Under the pieces are notes generated by a model. That model saw nothing but the letters and a program-made list of their open reading frames with translations. It did no database searches and was not told the origin of the DNA. A stretch of DNA of 64,000 nucleotides from Sphingomonas sp. GM_Shp_1 (lineage in GTDB: Bacteria > Pseudomonadota > Alphaproteobacteria > Sphingomonadales > Sphingomonadaceae): positions 1 to 64,000 of the forward strand of contig NZ_JALNUR010000003.1 in NCBI RefSeq assembly GCF_026540895.1, written 5' to 3'. Within the stretch, counting starts at the first letter, position 1. The number at the start of each line of letters is the position of its first letter. The position numbers and the translations under genes were made by a program. Positions 1 to 10,792 of this stretch are shown piece by piece.

Positions 1-2
1 AG

Positions 3-320
3 GGCAAGCCAGTCGAGACGTTCGACGGCGAGGATTATGTCCGCGAGACCTGGCTGCGCGCTGACCTGTCGATCGTCAAGGCATGGAAGGCGGACCCGGC
101 GGGCAATCTGCTGTTCCGCAAGACCGCGCGCAACTTCAACCCGAACATGGCGACCGCCGGCAAGGTGACGGTGGCCGAGGTGGAGGAGATCGTGCCGGCG
201 GGCAGCTTTGACCCCGACGGCATCCATACGCCGGGCATCTATGTGGACCGGATCGTCCGGAGCACGATCAACGAGAAGCGGATCGAGAAGCTGACCGTCC
301 GCCAGCGGGAGAATGGATGA
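3..320 (+). CDS. pcaI: 3-oxoadipate CoA-transferase subunit A, C-terminal part
   Basis: Partial gene cut by the left window edge; 105 residues plus stop are present. With PcaJ it transfers CoA from succinyl-CoA to beta-ketoadipate, the penultimate step of the beta-ketoadipate pathway, in the cytoplasm. The readable part has the typical CoA-transferase alpha C-terminus, with [26 protein letters not shown] and [17 protein letters not shown]. The stop overlaps the pcaJ start (ATGA), so the two subunits are translationally coupled. It leads the pca gene series pcaI-J-H-G-B-L-F; the operon promoter lies outside the window. Confidence 0.93.
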   Translation, partial: GKPVETFDGEDYVRETWLRADLSIVKAWKADPAGNLLFRKTARNFNPNMATAGKVTVAEVEEIVPAGSFDPDGIHTPGIYVDRIVRSTINEKRIEKLTVRQRENG

Positions 321-949
321 TGGCCTGGACCCGCGACGAGATGGCGGCGCGCGCCGCACGCGAATTGCAGGACGGTTTCTACGTCAATCTCGGCATCGGC
401 ATCCCGACGCTGGTCGCCAATCACGTGCCGCCCGGCATCGAGGTGACGTTGCAGTCGGAGAACGGGATGCTGGGCATCGGGCCGTTTCCCTATGAAGGCG
501 AGGCGGACCCCGACCTGATCAACGCCGGCAAGCAGACGATCACCGCGCTGCCGACCTCCAGCTTCTTCTCCAGCGCCGACAGTTTCGCGATGATCCGGGG
601 CGGCCATATCGACATGGCGATCCTGGGGGCGATGGAAGTGTCCGAGGGCGGCGACCTCGCCAACTGGACGATCCCGGGCAAGATGGTGAAGGGCATGGGC
701 GGCGCGATGGACCTGGTCGCCGGGGTGCGCCGCGTCGTCGTGGTGATGGACCATGTGTCGAAACAGGGCGATCCGAAGATCCTGCCGGAATGCGCGCTGC
801 CGCTGACCGGCAAGGCCTGTGTCGACCTGATCATCACCGACCTGGCCGTCATCGCCTGCGACAAGCCGGGGCTGCGGCTGGTCGAATGCGCACCGGGCGT
901 CACCCCCGAGGAGGTGCGCGCGAAGACCGGGGTGGAGCTGTCGGCATGA
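317..949 (+). CDS. pcaJ: 3-oxoadipate CoA-transferase subunit B
   Basis: 210 residues, the usual length for the beta subunit of this CoA-transferase. The conserved [12 protein letters not shown] segment carries the glutamate that forms the covalent CoA thioester; [17 protein letters not shown] and the C-terminal [18 protein letters not shown] are also typical. The first ATG (317) overlaps the pcaI stop; a second ATG follows directly at 320. The pcaJ stop overlaps the pcaH start at 946. In this context the substrate is beta-ketoadipate rather than acetoacetate, because protocatechuate genes surround it. Confidence 0.95.
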   Translation: MMAWTRDEMAARAARELQDGFYVNLGIGIPTLVANHVPPGIEVTLQSENGMLGIGPFPYEGEADPDLINAGKQTITALPTSSFFSSADSFAMIRGGHIDMAILGAMEVSEGGDLANWTIPGKMVKGMGGAMDLVAGVRRVVVVMDHVSKQGDPKILPECALPLTGKACVDLIITDLAVIACDKPGLRLVECAPGVTPEEVRAKTGVELSA

Positions 950-1647
950 GCTACAAGCGCGAGGATGCCGGCGCGCCGCCGTCGCTCTTCCCCGACTATG
1001 GATCGACCATGGTCCGCGCGCCGCTGCATGCGCCGCTGCGCATCCCGCAGACGCGCACCGAGACGAGCGGTCCGGCGGGATGGGAGCGGCTGATGGGGCC
1101 GGCACTGGCCGACCTCACCACGCAGCACCAGGGCGTGGCGCTGGGCCAGCGGATCATCGTCGAGGGCCGCGTGCTCGACGAGGATGGCCGCGCGGTGCCC
1201 GATACGGTGATGGAGATCTGGCAGGCCAATGCCGCCGGTCGCTACATCCACGCCAAGGACCAGTGGGACGCGCCGCACGACCCCAATTTCACCGGCGCGG
1301 GCCGCGTGGTGACGGACGCCGAGGGGCGCTATCGCTTCGTCACCGTCCGGCCGGGGGCTTATCCCTGGGGCAACCACCGGAATGCGTGGCGGCCGGCGCA
1401 TATCCATTTGTCGCTGCTGGGCCCCGCCTTTGCGACTCGGCTGGTGACCCAGCTCTATTTCCCCGACGATCCGCTGATCGAGATCGACCCGATCGCCAAT
1501 GCGGTGCCGATGCCCTACCGCCAGCGGATGGTCGCGCGGTTCGACATGGACGTGACCCAGCCCAACTGGGCGCTGGGCTATCGCTTCGACGTGGTGCTGA
1601 AGGGCCGCGAGCAGACGCCGTTCGAGGACAACGACCATGACCATTGA
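946..1647 (+). CDS. pcaH: protocatechuate 3,4-dioxygenase beta subunit
   Basis: 233 residues. This is the Fe(III)-binding subunit of the intradiol dioxygenase that opens protocatechuate to 3-carboxy-cis,cis-muconate. All four iron ligands are visible with the spacing of the Pseudomonas enzyme: Tyr100 (GRYIHAK), Tyr139 (AYPW), His152 and His154 (WRPAHIH). The start at 946 gives MSYKRED and a 4-bp overlap with pcaJ. A longer reading begins upstream at 790 but would run far into pcaJ and adds no family sequence. The gene overlaps pcaG by 11 bp. Confidence 0.97.
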   Translation: MSYKREDAGAPPSLFPDYGSTMVRAPLHAPLRIPQTRTETSGPAGWERLMGPALADLTTQHQGVALGQRIIVEGRVLDEDGRAVPDTVMEIWQANAAGRYIHAKDQWDAPHDPNFTGAGRVVTDAEGRYRFVTVRPGAYPWGNHRNAWRPAHIHLSLLGPAFATRLVTQLYFPDDPLIEIDPIANAVPMPYRQRMVARFDMDVTQPNWALGYRFDVVLKGREQTPFEDNDHDH

Positions 1648-2296
1648 TGTCGCCGACCGCCGCCCGGCGCCGCGGCAGGACAATCAGGACCCGGCGCTGT
1701 TCGGCCAGACGCCCAGCCAGACGGTCGGCCCCTTCTTCCATTACGGCCTGCCATGGAAGGGCGGCGCGGACCTGGTCGGCCAGTCCGACATGGGCGCGCG
1801 ACCCGAACTGTTTTCGGAAGCGCACTACGTCCTCAACCTGTCCTCGCCGACCGGCACGCCCGAGGGGCAGGCGATCGAACTCACCGGCCGCGTGTTCGAC
1901 GGTGACGGCGCGGCCATCCCCGATGCGATGATCGAGATCTGGCAGGCCGATGCCGCCGGGCGCTATCATGGCGAGGCGGACAGCGATCCGCATTTCGTCG
2001 GCTTCGGCCGGGCGGCGACCGCCGAGGACGGCCGCTATCGCTTCCGCACCGTCATGCCGGGACCGATCGCGCCCGGCCATGCGCCGCATGTCGCGGTGTC
2101 GGTCTTCGCGCGCGGCGTCATCAAGCGGCTGGCGACGCGCCTCTATTTCGAGGGCACCGAGGGCGAGGATGCGACCCTGGCGCTGGTTCCGGCGGAGCGG
2201 CGCGCCACGTTGGTCGCGACCTCGGCCGGCGATCAGGTCTGGTCGCTCGACCTGCATTTGCAGGGGCCGCGCGAGACGGTGTTCTTCGACCTGTGA
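1637..2296 (+). CDS. pcaG: protocatechuate 3,4-dioxygenase alpha subunit
   Basis: 219 residues. It is the structural partner of PcaH and shares the intradiol fold (IPDAMIEIWQADAAGRYHG), but as expected for the alpha chain it lacks the WRPAHIH iron motif. The N-terminal TPSQTVGPFFHYGL signature is diagnostic for alpha subunits. It begins inside the 3' end of pcaH and its stop overlaps the GTG start of pcaB, a tightly coupled arrangement. Confidence 0.96.
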   Translation: MTIDVADRRPAPRQDNQDPALFGQTPSQTVGPFFHYGLPWKGGADLVGQSDMGARPELFSEAHYVLNLSSPTGTPEGQAIELTGRVFDGDGAAIPDAMIEIWQADAAGRYHGEADSDPHFVGFGRAATAEDGRYRFRTVMPGPIAPGHAPHVAVSVFARGVIKRLATRLYFEGTEGEDATLALVPAERRATLVATSAGDQVWSLDLHLQGPRETVFFDL

Positions 2297-3435
2297 GCGC
2301 GTTGTTGCGCCTCCGCCCCGCCGCGACGGCGGACATGATCGCGGTGTTCGACGACCATGCGACGATCGCCCATGCCTGCGCCTTCGAGGTCGCGCTGGCG
2401 CGGGCAGAGGCGGCGCATGGCGTGATCGCGCCCGAGCTGGCGGCCGCGATCGTCGCGGGTGTCGATCCGGCGCGGATCGATCCCGCCGCACTGGCCGAGG
2501 AAGCGGCGCTGGCCGGCACGCTCGCCATTCCGCTGGTCGCGCGGCTGCGGGCGATGGTCGGCGGCGAGGCCGGCGGGGCGGTGCACCGGGGGGCGACGAG
2601 CCAGGATGTCGCGGACACCGTCCTGATGCTGCAGGTCCGCTCCGCGCATCGCCTGTTGCGGGCGGATGGGCGGCGCGTCCGCGATGCGCTGGCGGCGCAG
2701 GCTCGCAACCATGCCGAACGGGCGGCGATCGGCCGCACGCTGTTGCAGGACGCCATGCCGGTGTCGTTCGGCCTGCGGCTGGCGCAGGCGGCGCGCGCGA
2801 CGGACGACGCACTCGCGATGCTGGACGCGGCGGTCGCCGACCATGCGAGGCTGCAATTGGGCGGTGCGGTGGGAACCCGCGCTGGCATGAACGGGCAGGG
2901 TGCGGCGATCGCCGCCGACATGGCCGAGGCCCTGGGACTCGGCACCGCCGCCCCCTGGCATGCGCGCCGCACCGGCGTCGCCGCGATCGGTGCGGCGCTC
3001 GGCATCCTGATCGGTGCGCTCGGCAAGGTGGCGCGCGACGTGGCGCTGCTGGCGCAGAACGGCATCGGCGAGGCGCGCGAGCCGCTGGTCGCCGGGCGGG
3101 GCGGATCGTCGGCGATGGCGCACAAGCGCAATCCGACCGGCTGCCAGGTCGCGCTGTCCGCCGCGACCCGCGCGCCGGGGCTGGTCGCGACGCTGCTGGC
3201 CGGAATGCCGCAGGAACAGGAGCGGGCCCTTGGCGGCTGGCAGGCGGAGGGGCCGGTCCTCGCCGACCTGTTCCTGCTCGCCTCGGGCAGCGCCGCCGCG
3301 CTGGCGGTGGTCGCGGAGGGACTGGAGGTTGACGAAGCCGCCATCGCCCGCAACCTCGCCGCGGCGGCGGTCGGCAAGGATATGGGCGAGAGCCCGGGCA
3401 TCATCGCCGAACTGCTCGACAGCATGAAGGACTGA
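2293..3435 (+). CDS. pcaB: 3-carboxy-cis,cis-muconate cycloisomerase
   Basis: 380 residues from a GTG start that overlaps the pcaG stop. Member of the fumarase/aspartase superfamily; converts 3-carboxymuconate to 4-carboxymuconolactone. The superfamily signature GGSSAMAHKRNP (about residue 275) and the TSQDVADT segment are clear. It is shorter than the roughly 450-residue Pseudomonas protein because it has a compact C-terminus, which is common in alphaproteobacteria. pcaL follows after one base. Confidence 0.93.
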   Translation: MSALLRLRPAATADMIAVFDDHATIAHACAFEVALARAEAAHGVIAPELAAAIVAGVDPARIDPAALAEEAALAGTLAIPLVARLRAMVGGEAGGAVHRGATSQDVADTVLMLQVRSAHRLLRADGRRVRDALAAQARNHAERAAIGRTLLQDAMPVSFGLRLAQAARATDDALAMLDAAVADHARLQLGGAVGTRAGMNGQGAAIAADMAEALGLGTAAPWHARRTGVAAIGAALGILIGALGKVARDVALLAQNGIGEAREPLVAGRGGSSAMAHKRNPTGCQVALSAATRAPGLVATLLAGMPQEQERALGGWQAEGPVLADLFLLASGSAAALAVVAEGLEVDEAAIARNLAAAAVGKDMGESPGIIAELLDSMKD

Positions 3436-3436
3436 C

Positions 3437-4614
3437 ATGGCGTTCACGATCCGCGACGGCGTGCGGCTGCACTGGCGGTTGGAGGGGGCGGCCGGCCTCC
3501 CGGTGCTGGTGCTGCTCAACTCGATCGGCACCGACCTGTCATTATGGGACCGGACCGTCCCGCTGCTGCTGCCCGCCTTCCGGCTGCTGCGCATCGATAT
3601 GCGTGGGAGCGGCGGGTCGGACGCGCCGGATGGCGACTATACCCTGCCGATGCTGGCGAGCGACGTCGCCGCGATCATGGACGATGCCGGGGTCGCACGC
3701 GCGGCGGTGGCGGGCGTGTCGCTCGGCGGCATGGTCGCGATGCAACTGGCGCTCGACCATCCGGAGCGCGTCTCGGCGCTGGCGCTGATCTGCACCTCGG
3801 CGACGATGGATCCGGTGGCCTGGGACGCGCGGATCGCGACCGTCCGGGCGCAGGGCACCGCCGCGATCGCCGAGATGGGCGTCGGCCGCTTCCTGTCGCC
3901 GGGCTTCGCCGCGCGGCATCCGGAGATCGCCGAGACGCTGCGCGAGGGCATCGCCCGCCAGTCCGACGCCGGCTATGCCGGGGCGGGCGCGGCGATCCGC
4001 GACATGGCGCTGGCCGAGCGGATCGCCACCATCGCGGTGCCGACTCTGGTCGTCACCGGCACGCTCGACGTCTCGACCCCCTTTGCCGGCCATGGCGAGC
4101 ATCTGCTGGCGATCCCCGGCGCCCGTCATGCCAGCGTCGACGGCGCGCATCTGCCGCCGATCGAGGCGCCGGGCGCGCTGGCGACGGCGCTGCGGCGGTT
4201 CCTCTGTGCCGACGAGGCGGCGCAAGCGGCGGCCGAGACCTTGTTCGACGCAGGGCTGCGCAACCGCCGCCGCGTGCTGGGCGATGCCTGGGTCGACGCC
4301 AGCCTGGCGAAGCGCACGCCCTTCACCGCCGATTTCCAGGCGATGATCACCCGCATCGCCTGGGGCGAGATCTGGGGCCGGCCGGGCCTTGACGACCGGA
4401 CGCGCCGACTCATTGTCCTCGCCATCACTTGCGCGCTCGGGCGGTGGGAAGAGTTCGCGCTCCATGTCCGCGCCGGGCTGACCCAGGGCGGCTTGACCGC
4501 CGACGAGCTCAAGGAAGTGCTGATGCAGACCGCCATCTATGCCGGCGTGCCCGCCGCCAATACGGGGTTCGCCGAGGCGCAGACGATCATCGACATGCTG
4601 GACAAGGACGCCTG

Positions 4615-4615
<1 letters not shown>
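3437..4615 (+). CDS. pcaL: PcaL: fused beta-ketoadipate enol-lactone hydrolase and 4-carboxymuconolactone decarboxylase
   Basis: 392 residues carrying two pathway activities. Residues 1 to about 255 are an alpha/beta hydrolase (PcaD) with nucleophile Ser95 in GVSLGG, an acid in TGTLDVSTP and a histidine in DGAHLPPIE. Residues about 270-392 are the carboxymuconolactone decarboxylase domain (PcaC) with TRRLIVLAITCALGRWEEF and LMQTAIYAGVPAAN. The fusion carries out two consecutive reactions, decarboxylation and then lactone hydrolysis, giving beta-ketoadipate. Such fusions are named PcaL in actinobacteria and occur in some proteobacteria. The stop overlaps the pcaF start. Confidence 0.95.
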
Positions 4616-5817
<1,202 letters not shown>

Positions 5818-5825
5818 GGATCCGG

Positions 5826-5858
5826 CAGGATCGTGACGCGTAGCGGCGCGCGATCCTG
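5826..5858 (+). terminator. inverted repeat, possible bidirectional terminator between pcaF and quiC
   Basis: Perfect 8-bp inverted repeat CAGGATCG / CGATCCTG with a 17-nt GC-rich loop, placed between the convergent ends of pcaF and quiC. There is no T-tract, so it may act only weakly or through Rho. Confidence 0.4.
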
Positions 5859-5941
5859 ACGGCCCTAGCGATGGAGATCGATGCGAAGGACCGCCGGCGC
5901 GATGCTATTGCTCGTTGGCGGCGGCATCCTGATCGCTTCGG

Positions 5942-7798
5942 CTAAAGCGCGTGTTCGTTAGGTTTGAACTGCTCCTGCGATGCAAGACGGAAGCTCGCGT
6001 TATAAGCGCCGAAGCCGCGATATCCCTGTCGCTGGACGAATTCGAAGAAGAACATCTTGTCGAATGCGCGGCTGTACAATTGATAATAGGTGCCCATCGG
6101 GTCGCTGTCGTACATGATCCCCAAGGCGCGCAAGTCTTCGGCAACGGCGATGTCGCCCATCCGTGCCGCCAGATCGTCATGATAATTGGCCGATATCGGC
6201 AGGAGCGCCGCGCCGCGCGCGTGCAGGTCGCGCGCCGTCGCGATCAGGTCGGGGGTGGCGAAGGCGACATGCTGGTAACCGCCGCCAAATCCCTTGCTGA
6301 CGAAACGGGCGGATAGGGTGCCGCTGGCGTCGCTGGCGTTCATCGTGATCCGGGTTGCGCCATCGACCGACTCCAGCGGCAGGCTGAGGACCAGCCCCGC
6401 CGGATCGATCACGTCGGCCTGTACGCTCTCGCGAAGACCGAACAGGGATCGCCAGAACAACTGCCACGAGAGGAATTCGTCGACCTGGACGACCGTCGCC
6501 AGATGATCGAACGTCAGGTCGGTGACGGGGGCCGTATGGCCGGTCGCGACGAACTCGGCGTCCCACACGGCCGCGGCCTTGTCCTCGTCCATCAGGTAGA
6601 TCAGGCTTCCGCCGACGCCGCGGATGGCGGGCACGTCGAGATTGCCCGGGGTTTCGATCTGCGCGCCCTTGTCGACGCCGAAGAACTCGGCGCGCGCGAC
6701 GACCGCCTGGTGGTCGGGCACCTTCAGGCCGACCGCGCAGATCGAGGGGCCGTGGGTCAGATTATAGCTGTGCGGAAAGCCGCTCTGTTCGACATTGACG
6801 ACCAAGTTGACGCTGCCCGCCTGCCACCGGTTGACCCGCTTGGTGCGATGGGTGCCGGTATGCGCGAAACCGAGCGAGGCGAGCATCGCCTCCAGCCGTG
6901 GCCGCTGTTCCTCGTCGACCGCGAATTCGAGGAATTCGGGCACCACCCGCTCGGGGCAGGCCGGGATGGCGGGGACTTGCCCGAGCCGCCGCTGTGCCTC
7001 ATCATGCACATAGCGGAGCGAGCGCAGACCGTCGCGCGCGATCGGCTCGGCCGACCAGGCGCGGAACCGGTCGTTGAAGATTTCGAGCGACAGCGGGCCC
7101 TGATAGCCGGTGCGCAGTATCTCGGCGACGTAACCCGCCACGTCGAGCCCGCCCTGCCCCGGAAAATTGCGGAAGTGGCGGCTCCAGTAGAGCAGGTCCA
7201 TCTCGAGCCGCGGCGCGTCGGCCAGCTGGACATAGGCGATGCGGTCGCCGGGAATGTCGCGGATGCTCTCGCTGGGGATAGCGCGGGACAGCGAATGGAA
7301 GCTGTCGAGGATGATGCCGAGCGAGACATGGTCTACCGCCTCGACAATGGCCCAGGCGTCGCGATGATCGAAGACATGACGCCCCCAGGCCAGGGCCTCG
7401 TAACCGACGACGATGCCGTGACGGCTCGCCATGTCGGCGAGTTCGGCCAGATCGTCGACGATCCGCATCCGTTCCCCCAGCGACTGGGGCGAGCAATTGG
7501 AACAGACGAGGATGCGGTCGGCCCCCAATTCGCCCATCAGGTCGAACTTGGCGGCGGCGCGGTCGAGCGCCCTTTGCCGGAGCGTGCCCGGCATCCCCTC
7601 GAAATCGCGGAAGGGCTGGTAGAGCTGGCAGGTCAGCCCCAGGTCTTCCATCATCCGCCGCACCTCGCGCGGGCGGAGCGGCGATGCGATCAGGTCGTTC
7701 TCGAAAATCTCGACCCCGTCGAAACCGGCGGCGGCAGCGGCATGGAGCTTGTTTTCGAGCGTACCGCTCAGCGATACCGTGGCGATCCCGAACTTCAT
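5942..7798 (-). CDS. quiC: 3-dehydroshikimate dehydratase, QuiC type
   Basis: 618 residues. Converts 3-dehydroshikimate to protocatechuate in the cytoplasm. The N-terminal half (about 1-280) is a sugar-phosphate-isomerase/AP-endonuclease-2 TIM barrel with metal ligands Glu134 (GYEALAWG), Asp165 (ILDSFHSL), Gln191 (YVQLADAP) and Glu239 (LSLEIFND), the positions known for Pseudomonas QuiC1. The C-terminal half is a 4-hydroxyphenylpyruvate-dioxygenase-like vicinal-oxygen-chelate domain (TFDHLATVV, GYQHVAFAT, FFEFVQRQGYRGFG). It lies 29 bp downstream of the tetR gene on the same strand and is probably cotranscribed with it. Its product feeds the neighbouring pca operon. Confidence 0.93.
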   Translation of the reverse strand: MKFGIATVSLSGTLENKLHAAAAAGFDGVEIFENDLIASPLRPREVRRMMEDLGLTCQLYQPFRDFEGMPGTLRQRALDRAAAKFDLMGELGADRILVCSNCSPQSLGERMRIVDDLAELADMASRHGIVVGYEALAWGRHVFDHRDAWAIVEAVDHVSLGIILDSFHSLSRAIPSESIRDIPGDRIAYVQLADAPRLEMDLLYWSRHFRNFPGQGGLDVAGYVAEILRTGYQGPLSLEIFNDRFRAWSAEPIARDGLRSLRYVHDEAQRRLGQVPAIPACPERVVPEFLEFAVDEEQRPRLEAMLASLGFAHTGTHRTKRVNRWQAGSVNLVVNVEQSGFPHSYNLTHGPSICAVGLKVPDHQAVVARAEFFGVDKGAQIETPGNLDVPAIRGVGGSLIYLMDEDKAAAVWDAEFVATGHTAPVTDLTFDHLATVVQVDEFLSWQLFWRSLFGLRESVQADVIDPAGLVLSLPLESVDGATRITMNASDASGTLSARFVSKGFGGGYQHVAFATPDLIATARDLHARGAALLPISANYHDDLAARMGDIAVAEDLRALGIMYDSDPMGTYYQLYSRAFDKMFFFEFVQRQGYRGFGAYNASFRLASQEQFKPNEHAL

Positions 7799-7827
7799 GG
7801 CCGTGCCGTTCCTCTCTCTCGTGCCGT

Positions 7828-8469
7828 TTATCGTCGGCAGCTTGCTATGACGGTGTGGATGACGCTGGCGCGGCGGCGCGCGATCATGTCCGGCGCCTGC
7901 ATGTCGACCGCGAAGATCTTGCCGAGCGTGTAGCGGTTGGAGACGTTGTAGAAGCCGAGCGCGCTCATCGTCATGTGGAGGTCGAACGGATCGATCCCCT
8001 CGCGAAAGACACCCTCGGCGACGCCGCGCTCGAGCAATCGGCCGATCATCCCGACGACCGAGTCGTTGCGCGAGCGCGTGCTGTCGATGGTCGCGATGAC
8101 CGAGCCGCGCTGGATATTTTCGTTCATCACCAGGCGCACGAACTCGGGGTGGTGCAGGTGATAGTCGAAGGTGATCTCGGTCAGCCGCGCGAGCGCCTCG
8201 ATCGGGGAGAGCGAGTCGAGCTCGGCCACCGCCTCGGTGGTGCGGATACCCGAATAGGCCGCCTCCAAAACGGAGCGGTACAGCCCCTCTTTCCCCCCGA
8301 AATAATAATAGATCATTCGCTTGCTGGTGTTGGTCCGTTCCGCGATCTCGTCGATCCGCGCTCCGCTGAACCCCTTGTCGGCGAACTCTTCGGTGGCGAT
8401 GGCAAGAATGTCCGCGCGCGTACGGTCCGAGCGGCTTTCATCAGCCGTCTCAAGGGATTTGGTGCTCAT
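7828..8469 (-). CDS. TetR-family regulator of the shikimate/quinate genes
   Basis: 213 residues from the ATG at 8469. An in-frame upstream ATG at 8511 would add 14 residues but would lie in the divergent promoter. The N-terminal TetR helix-turn-helix is clear (ARIDEIAERTNTSKRMIYYYFGGKEGLY, given here in two parts: positions about 35-50 and 51-65). The C-terminal ligand domain has FDYHLHHPEFVRLVMNEN. It sits between quiC and the divergent dehydrogenase/transporter operon, so it most likely represses both and responds to a shikimate-pathway intermediate. The exact effector cannot be read from sequence. Confidence 0.88.
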   Translation of the reverse strand: MSTKSLETADESRSDRTRADILAIATEEFADKGFSGARIDEIAERTNTSKRMIYYYFGGKEGLYRSVLEAAYSGIRTTEAVAELDSLSPIEALARLTEITFDYHLHHPEFVRLVMNENIQRGSVIATIDSTRSRNDSVVGMIGRLLERGVAEGVFREGIDPFDLHMTMSALGFYNVSNRYTLGKIFAVDMQAPDMIARRRASVIHTVIASCRR

Positions 8470-8518
8470 CCCCCCATCATACAAATGATCATGTCCCGAA
8501 GTCAGCATCATATGTGGG

Positions 8519-8546
8519 TTGACTGTAACGTACTGGTTCGTACATT
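8519..8546 (+). promoter_or_regulatory. promoter with overlapping TetR-type operator for the dehydrogenase operon
   Basis: TTGACT (8519-8524), a 16-bp spacer and TACATT (8541-8546) form a good sigma-70 promoter. An imperfect dyad covers the spacer and -10 box (8524-8546): the left arm contains TGTAACGTAC, and the right arm read on the minus strand contains AATGTACGAAC. The half-site ATGTACGAA occurs again upstream of the TBDR at 10793. This is a plausible operator for the adjacent TetR protein. Confidence 0.55.
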
Positions 8547-8588
8547 GCCAGAGAAACCGGCAACGACCGGCGTGATTAGGAGTGGATC

Positions 8589-9488
8589 GTGGTTGACGAA
8601 ACCGTCAAGACACAGCGCGCACGGGCGTCGCGACATCGTGGGATCGTGGCCGGCCTGATCGGGCAGGATATCGGTGCATCGCTGACCCCCGCAATGCATA
8701 TGGTCGAAGCGCGCGAGCAGGGCCTGGCCTATGTCTACCGGCTGATCGACCTGGCGGGTCAAGACGTCTCGCACGAGCGGCTGTCCCAGGTCTTTCGCGG
8801 CGCGGTCGACGCGGGCTTTGACGGCCTGAACATCACCCATCCCTTCAAGCAGGCGATCATGCCGTTGCTCGACGCGGTCGATCCGGTCGCCGAGGCGATC
8901 GGCGCGGTCAACACCGTGCGGATCGCGGACGGACAGGCCACCGGCTTCAATACCGACGCGCTGGGCTTTACCGCAGGCATCCAGCGCGAGATCGGGGACA
9001 TTGCCGGACAGTCGGTCGTCCAACTCGGCAGCGGCGGGGCAGGGGCGGCGACCGCGACGGCGGCCCTGACGCTGGGTGTCGAGCATCTGACCATTTTCGA
9101 CGTCGATCCGGCGCGCAGCCATGCGCTGGCGGACCGGCTGGCATCGCGCTTCGACGGACGCGCCAGCGCCAGCAGCGACCTGCCCGCGGAAATCGCGGCG
9201 GCCTCGGGGCTGATCCACGCCACGCCCACCGGCATGGCCGGGCATCCCGGCCTGCCGCTCGACCCCGCGCTTCTCCGGCCTGACCTTTGGGTGGCCGAAA
9301 TCGTGTACTTCCCGTTGGAAACCGAATTGCTGCGGGTGGCGCGCGAAAAGGGATGCCGCACGGCGCATGGCGGCACCATGGCGGTGTTCCAAGCCGTCGG
9401 CGCCTTCGAGATCTTCACCGGCATCGCGCCCGATGCCGATCGCATGGTGCGTCACTTCACCCAACTGACCCAAGGGCGCGCCGCATGA
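8589..9488 (+). CDS. catabolic quinate/shikimate dehydrogenase (NAD-type)
   Basis: 299 residues from a GTG start preceded by AGGAG (8578-8582). AroE/YdiB/QsuD family: oxidises shikimate to 3-dehydroshikimate and possibly quinate to 3-dehydroquinate. Catalytic Lys87 is in NITHPFKQ. The Rossmann motif is GSGGAGAA (148-155). After strand beta-2 the sequence is FDVDPARS, with Asp171 and Asp173, instead of the NRT motif that binds the NADP phosphate. This acidic end predicts NAD+ use, as in the catabolic enzyme QsuD, rather than biosynthetic AroE. The gene overlaps the MFS gene by 4 bp. Confidence 0.87.
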   Translation: MVDETVKTQRARASRHRGIVAGLIGQDIGASLTPAMHMVEAREQGLAYVYRLIDLAGQDVSHERLSQVFRGAVDAGFDGLNITHPFKQAIMPLLDAVDPVAEAIGAVNTVRIADGQATGFNTDALGFTAGIQREIGDIAGQSVVQLGSGGAGAATATAALTLGVEHLTIFDVDPARSHALADRLASRFDGRASASSDLPAEIAAASGLIHATPTGMAGHPGLPLDPALLRPDLWVAEIVYFPLETELLRVAREKGCRTAHGGTMAVFQAVGAFEIFTGIAPDADRMVRHFTQLTQGRAA

Positions 9489-10780
9489 GCGGCGTCAGTG
9501 TCACTGGGGCGCCCGATTCCGCTCGGGCGACCCGTGTGCGCTATGGCGTGCTGGGGCTGATCGCCACGGGCACGCTGATCAACTATCTCGATCGCACGAT
9601 CCTGGGCATCGCGGCACCGTCGCTGACCAAGGAACTGGCGATCAACCCGGCCATGATGGGCCTGATCTTCTCGGCCTTTTCCTGGACCTATGCGGCGTCG
9701 CAGGTGCCGGGGGGCGCGTTCCTCGACCGGTTCGGAACCCGGCTGACCTATATGCTGTCGGTCGGTTTCTGGTCCTTCTTCACCCTGTGTCATGCCCTTA
9801 TCGGCGGCGTGGTGGGACTGTTCGGCCTGCGTCTACTGCTCGGCGTGGCGGAGTCGCCCTGTTTCCCGGCCAATAGTCGGGTGGTGGCGACCTGGTTCCC
9901 CCGTAACGAGCGGGCGATGGCAACCGGGATATATACGGTGGGCGAATATATCGGCCTCGCCTTTCTGAGCCCGCTGCTCTTCCTGATGCTGGCACATTGG
10001 GGATGGCGCTCGCTGTTCGTGATGGCGGGCAGCATCGGCATGATCTTCGCGGCGATCTGGTGGCTCCGTTACCGCGAGCCGCGTGACAGCCGTGCGAACG
10101 AGGCGGAGATCGCGCTGATCGCCGAGGGCGGCGGGCTGGTCGAGCAGGCGAAGGCGCAGAAGGTCGACTGGTCGGCGGCGGGGCGGCTGCTGCGCAAGCG
10201 CCAGATGTGGGGCATCTGCCTGGGCCAGTTCGCGGGCAACTCGACGCTCGTCTTCTTCCTGACCTGGTTCCCCACCTATCTGGCGGTCGAGCGGCACATG
10301 GACTGGCTGAAGATCGGCTTTCTCGCGATCCTGCCGTTCATCGCGGCGTCGGTCGGTGTGTTGTTCGGCGGCTGGTGGTCCGACAAGATGCTGCGCCAGG
10401 GTCGCTCCCCCAATGTCGCCCGCAAGCTGCCGATCATCCTCGGCCTGCTGCTGGCCTCGACGATCGTGTCGGCCAATTTCATCGACGACAATCGCCTTGT
10501 CATCGCGATCCTGTCGCTGGCCTTCTTCGCACAGGGCATGGGGGCTTTGGGCTGGACGCTGGTGTCGGACATCGCGCCGGAAGGGATGCTGGGCGTCACG
10601 GGCGGAATCTTCAACTTGGCCGCCAATCTTGCCGGCATCGTCACGCCGATCATCATCGGTGCGATCGTCGCGGCGACCGGTAGCTTCGTTTACGCGATCG
10701 GCTTTATCGGGGTCGTCGCACTGCTCGGCGCGCTGGCCTACATCGTCATCCTGGGGGACGTGAAGCGCATCGAACTCTGA
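9485..10780 (+). CDS. MFS transporter, anion:cation symporter type, probable shikimate/quinate uptake
   Basis: 431 residues with about twelve hydrophobic segments and a central hydrophilic loop (about 190-230). The family hallmark NYLDRTILGIAAP in helix 1 and the DRFGTRL motif between helices 2 and 3 place it in the ACS group of the major facilitator superfamily, whose members import hexuronates, phthalate and other organic anions. It overlaps the dehydrogenase stop (ATGA), so the two are cotranslated. Neighbours suggest shikimate, quinate or a related hydroaromatic acid as substrate; this is inference from context. Confidence 0.85.
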   Translation: MSGVSVTGAPDSARATRVRYGVLGLIATGTLINYLDRTILGIAAPSLTKELAINPAMMGLIFSAFSWTYAASQVPGGAFLDRFGTRLTYMLSVGFWSFFTLCHALIGGVVGLFGLRLLLGVAESPCFPANSRVVATWFPRNERAMATGIYTVGEYIGLAFLSPLLFLMLAHWGWRSLFVMAGSIGMIFAAIWWLRYREPRDSRANEAEIALIAEGGGLVEQAKAQKVDWSAAGRLLRKRQMWGICLGQFAGNSTLVFFLTWFPTYLAVERHMDWLKIGFLAILPFIAASVGVLFGGWWSDKMLRQGRSPNVARKLPIILGLLLASTIVSANFIDDNRLVIAILSLAFFAQGMGALGWTLVSDIAPEGMLGVTGGIFNLAANLAGIVTPIIIGAIVAATGSFVYAIGFIGVVALLGALAYIVILGDVKRIEL

Positions 10781-10792
10781 TCCCGATATACC

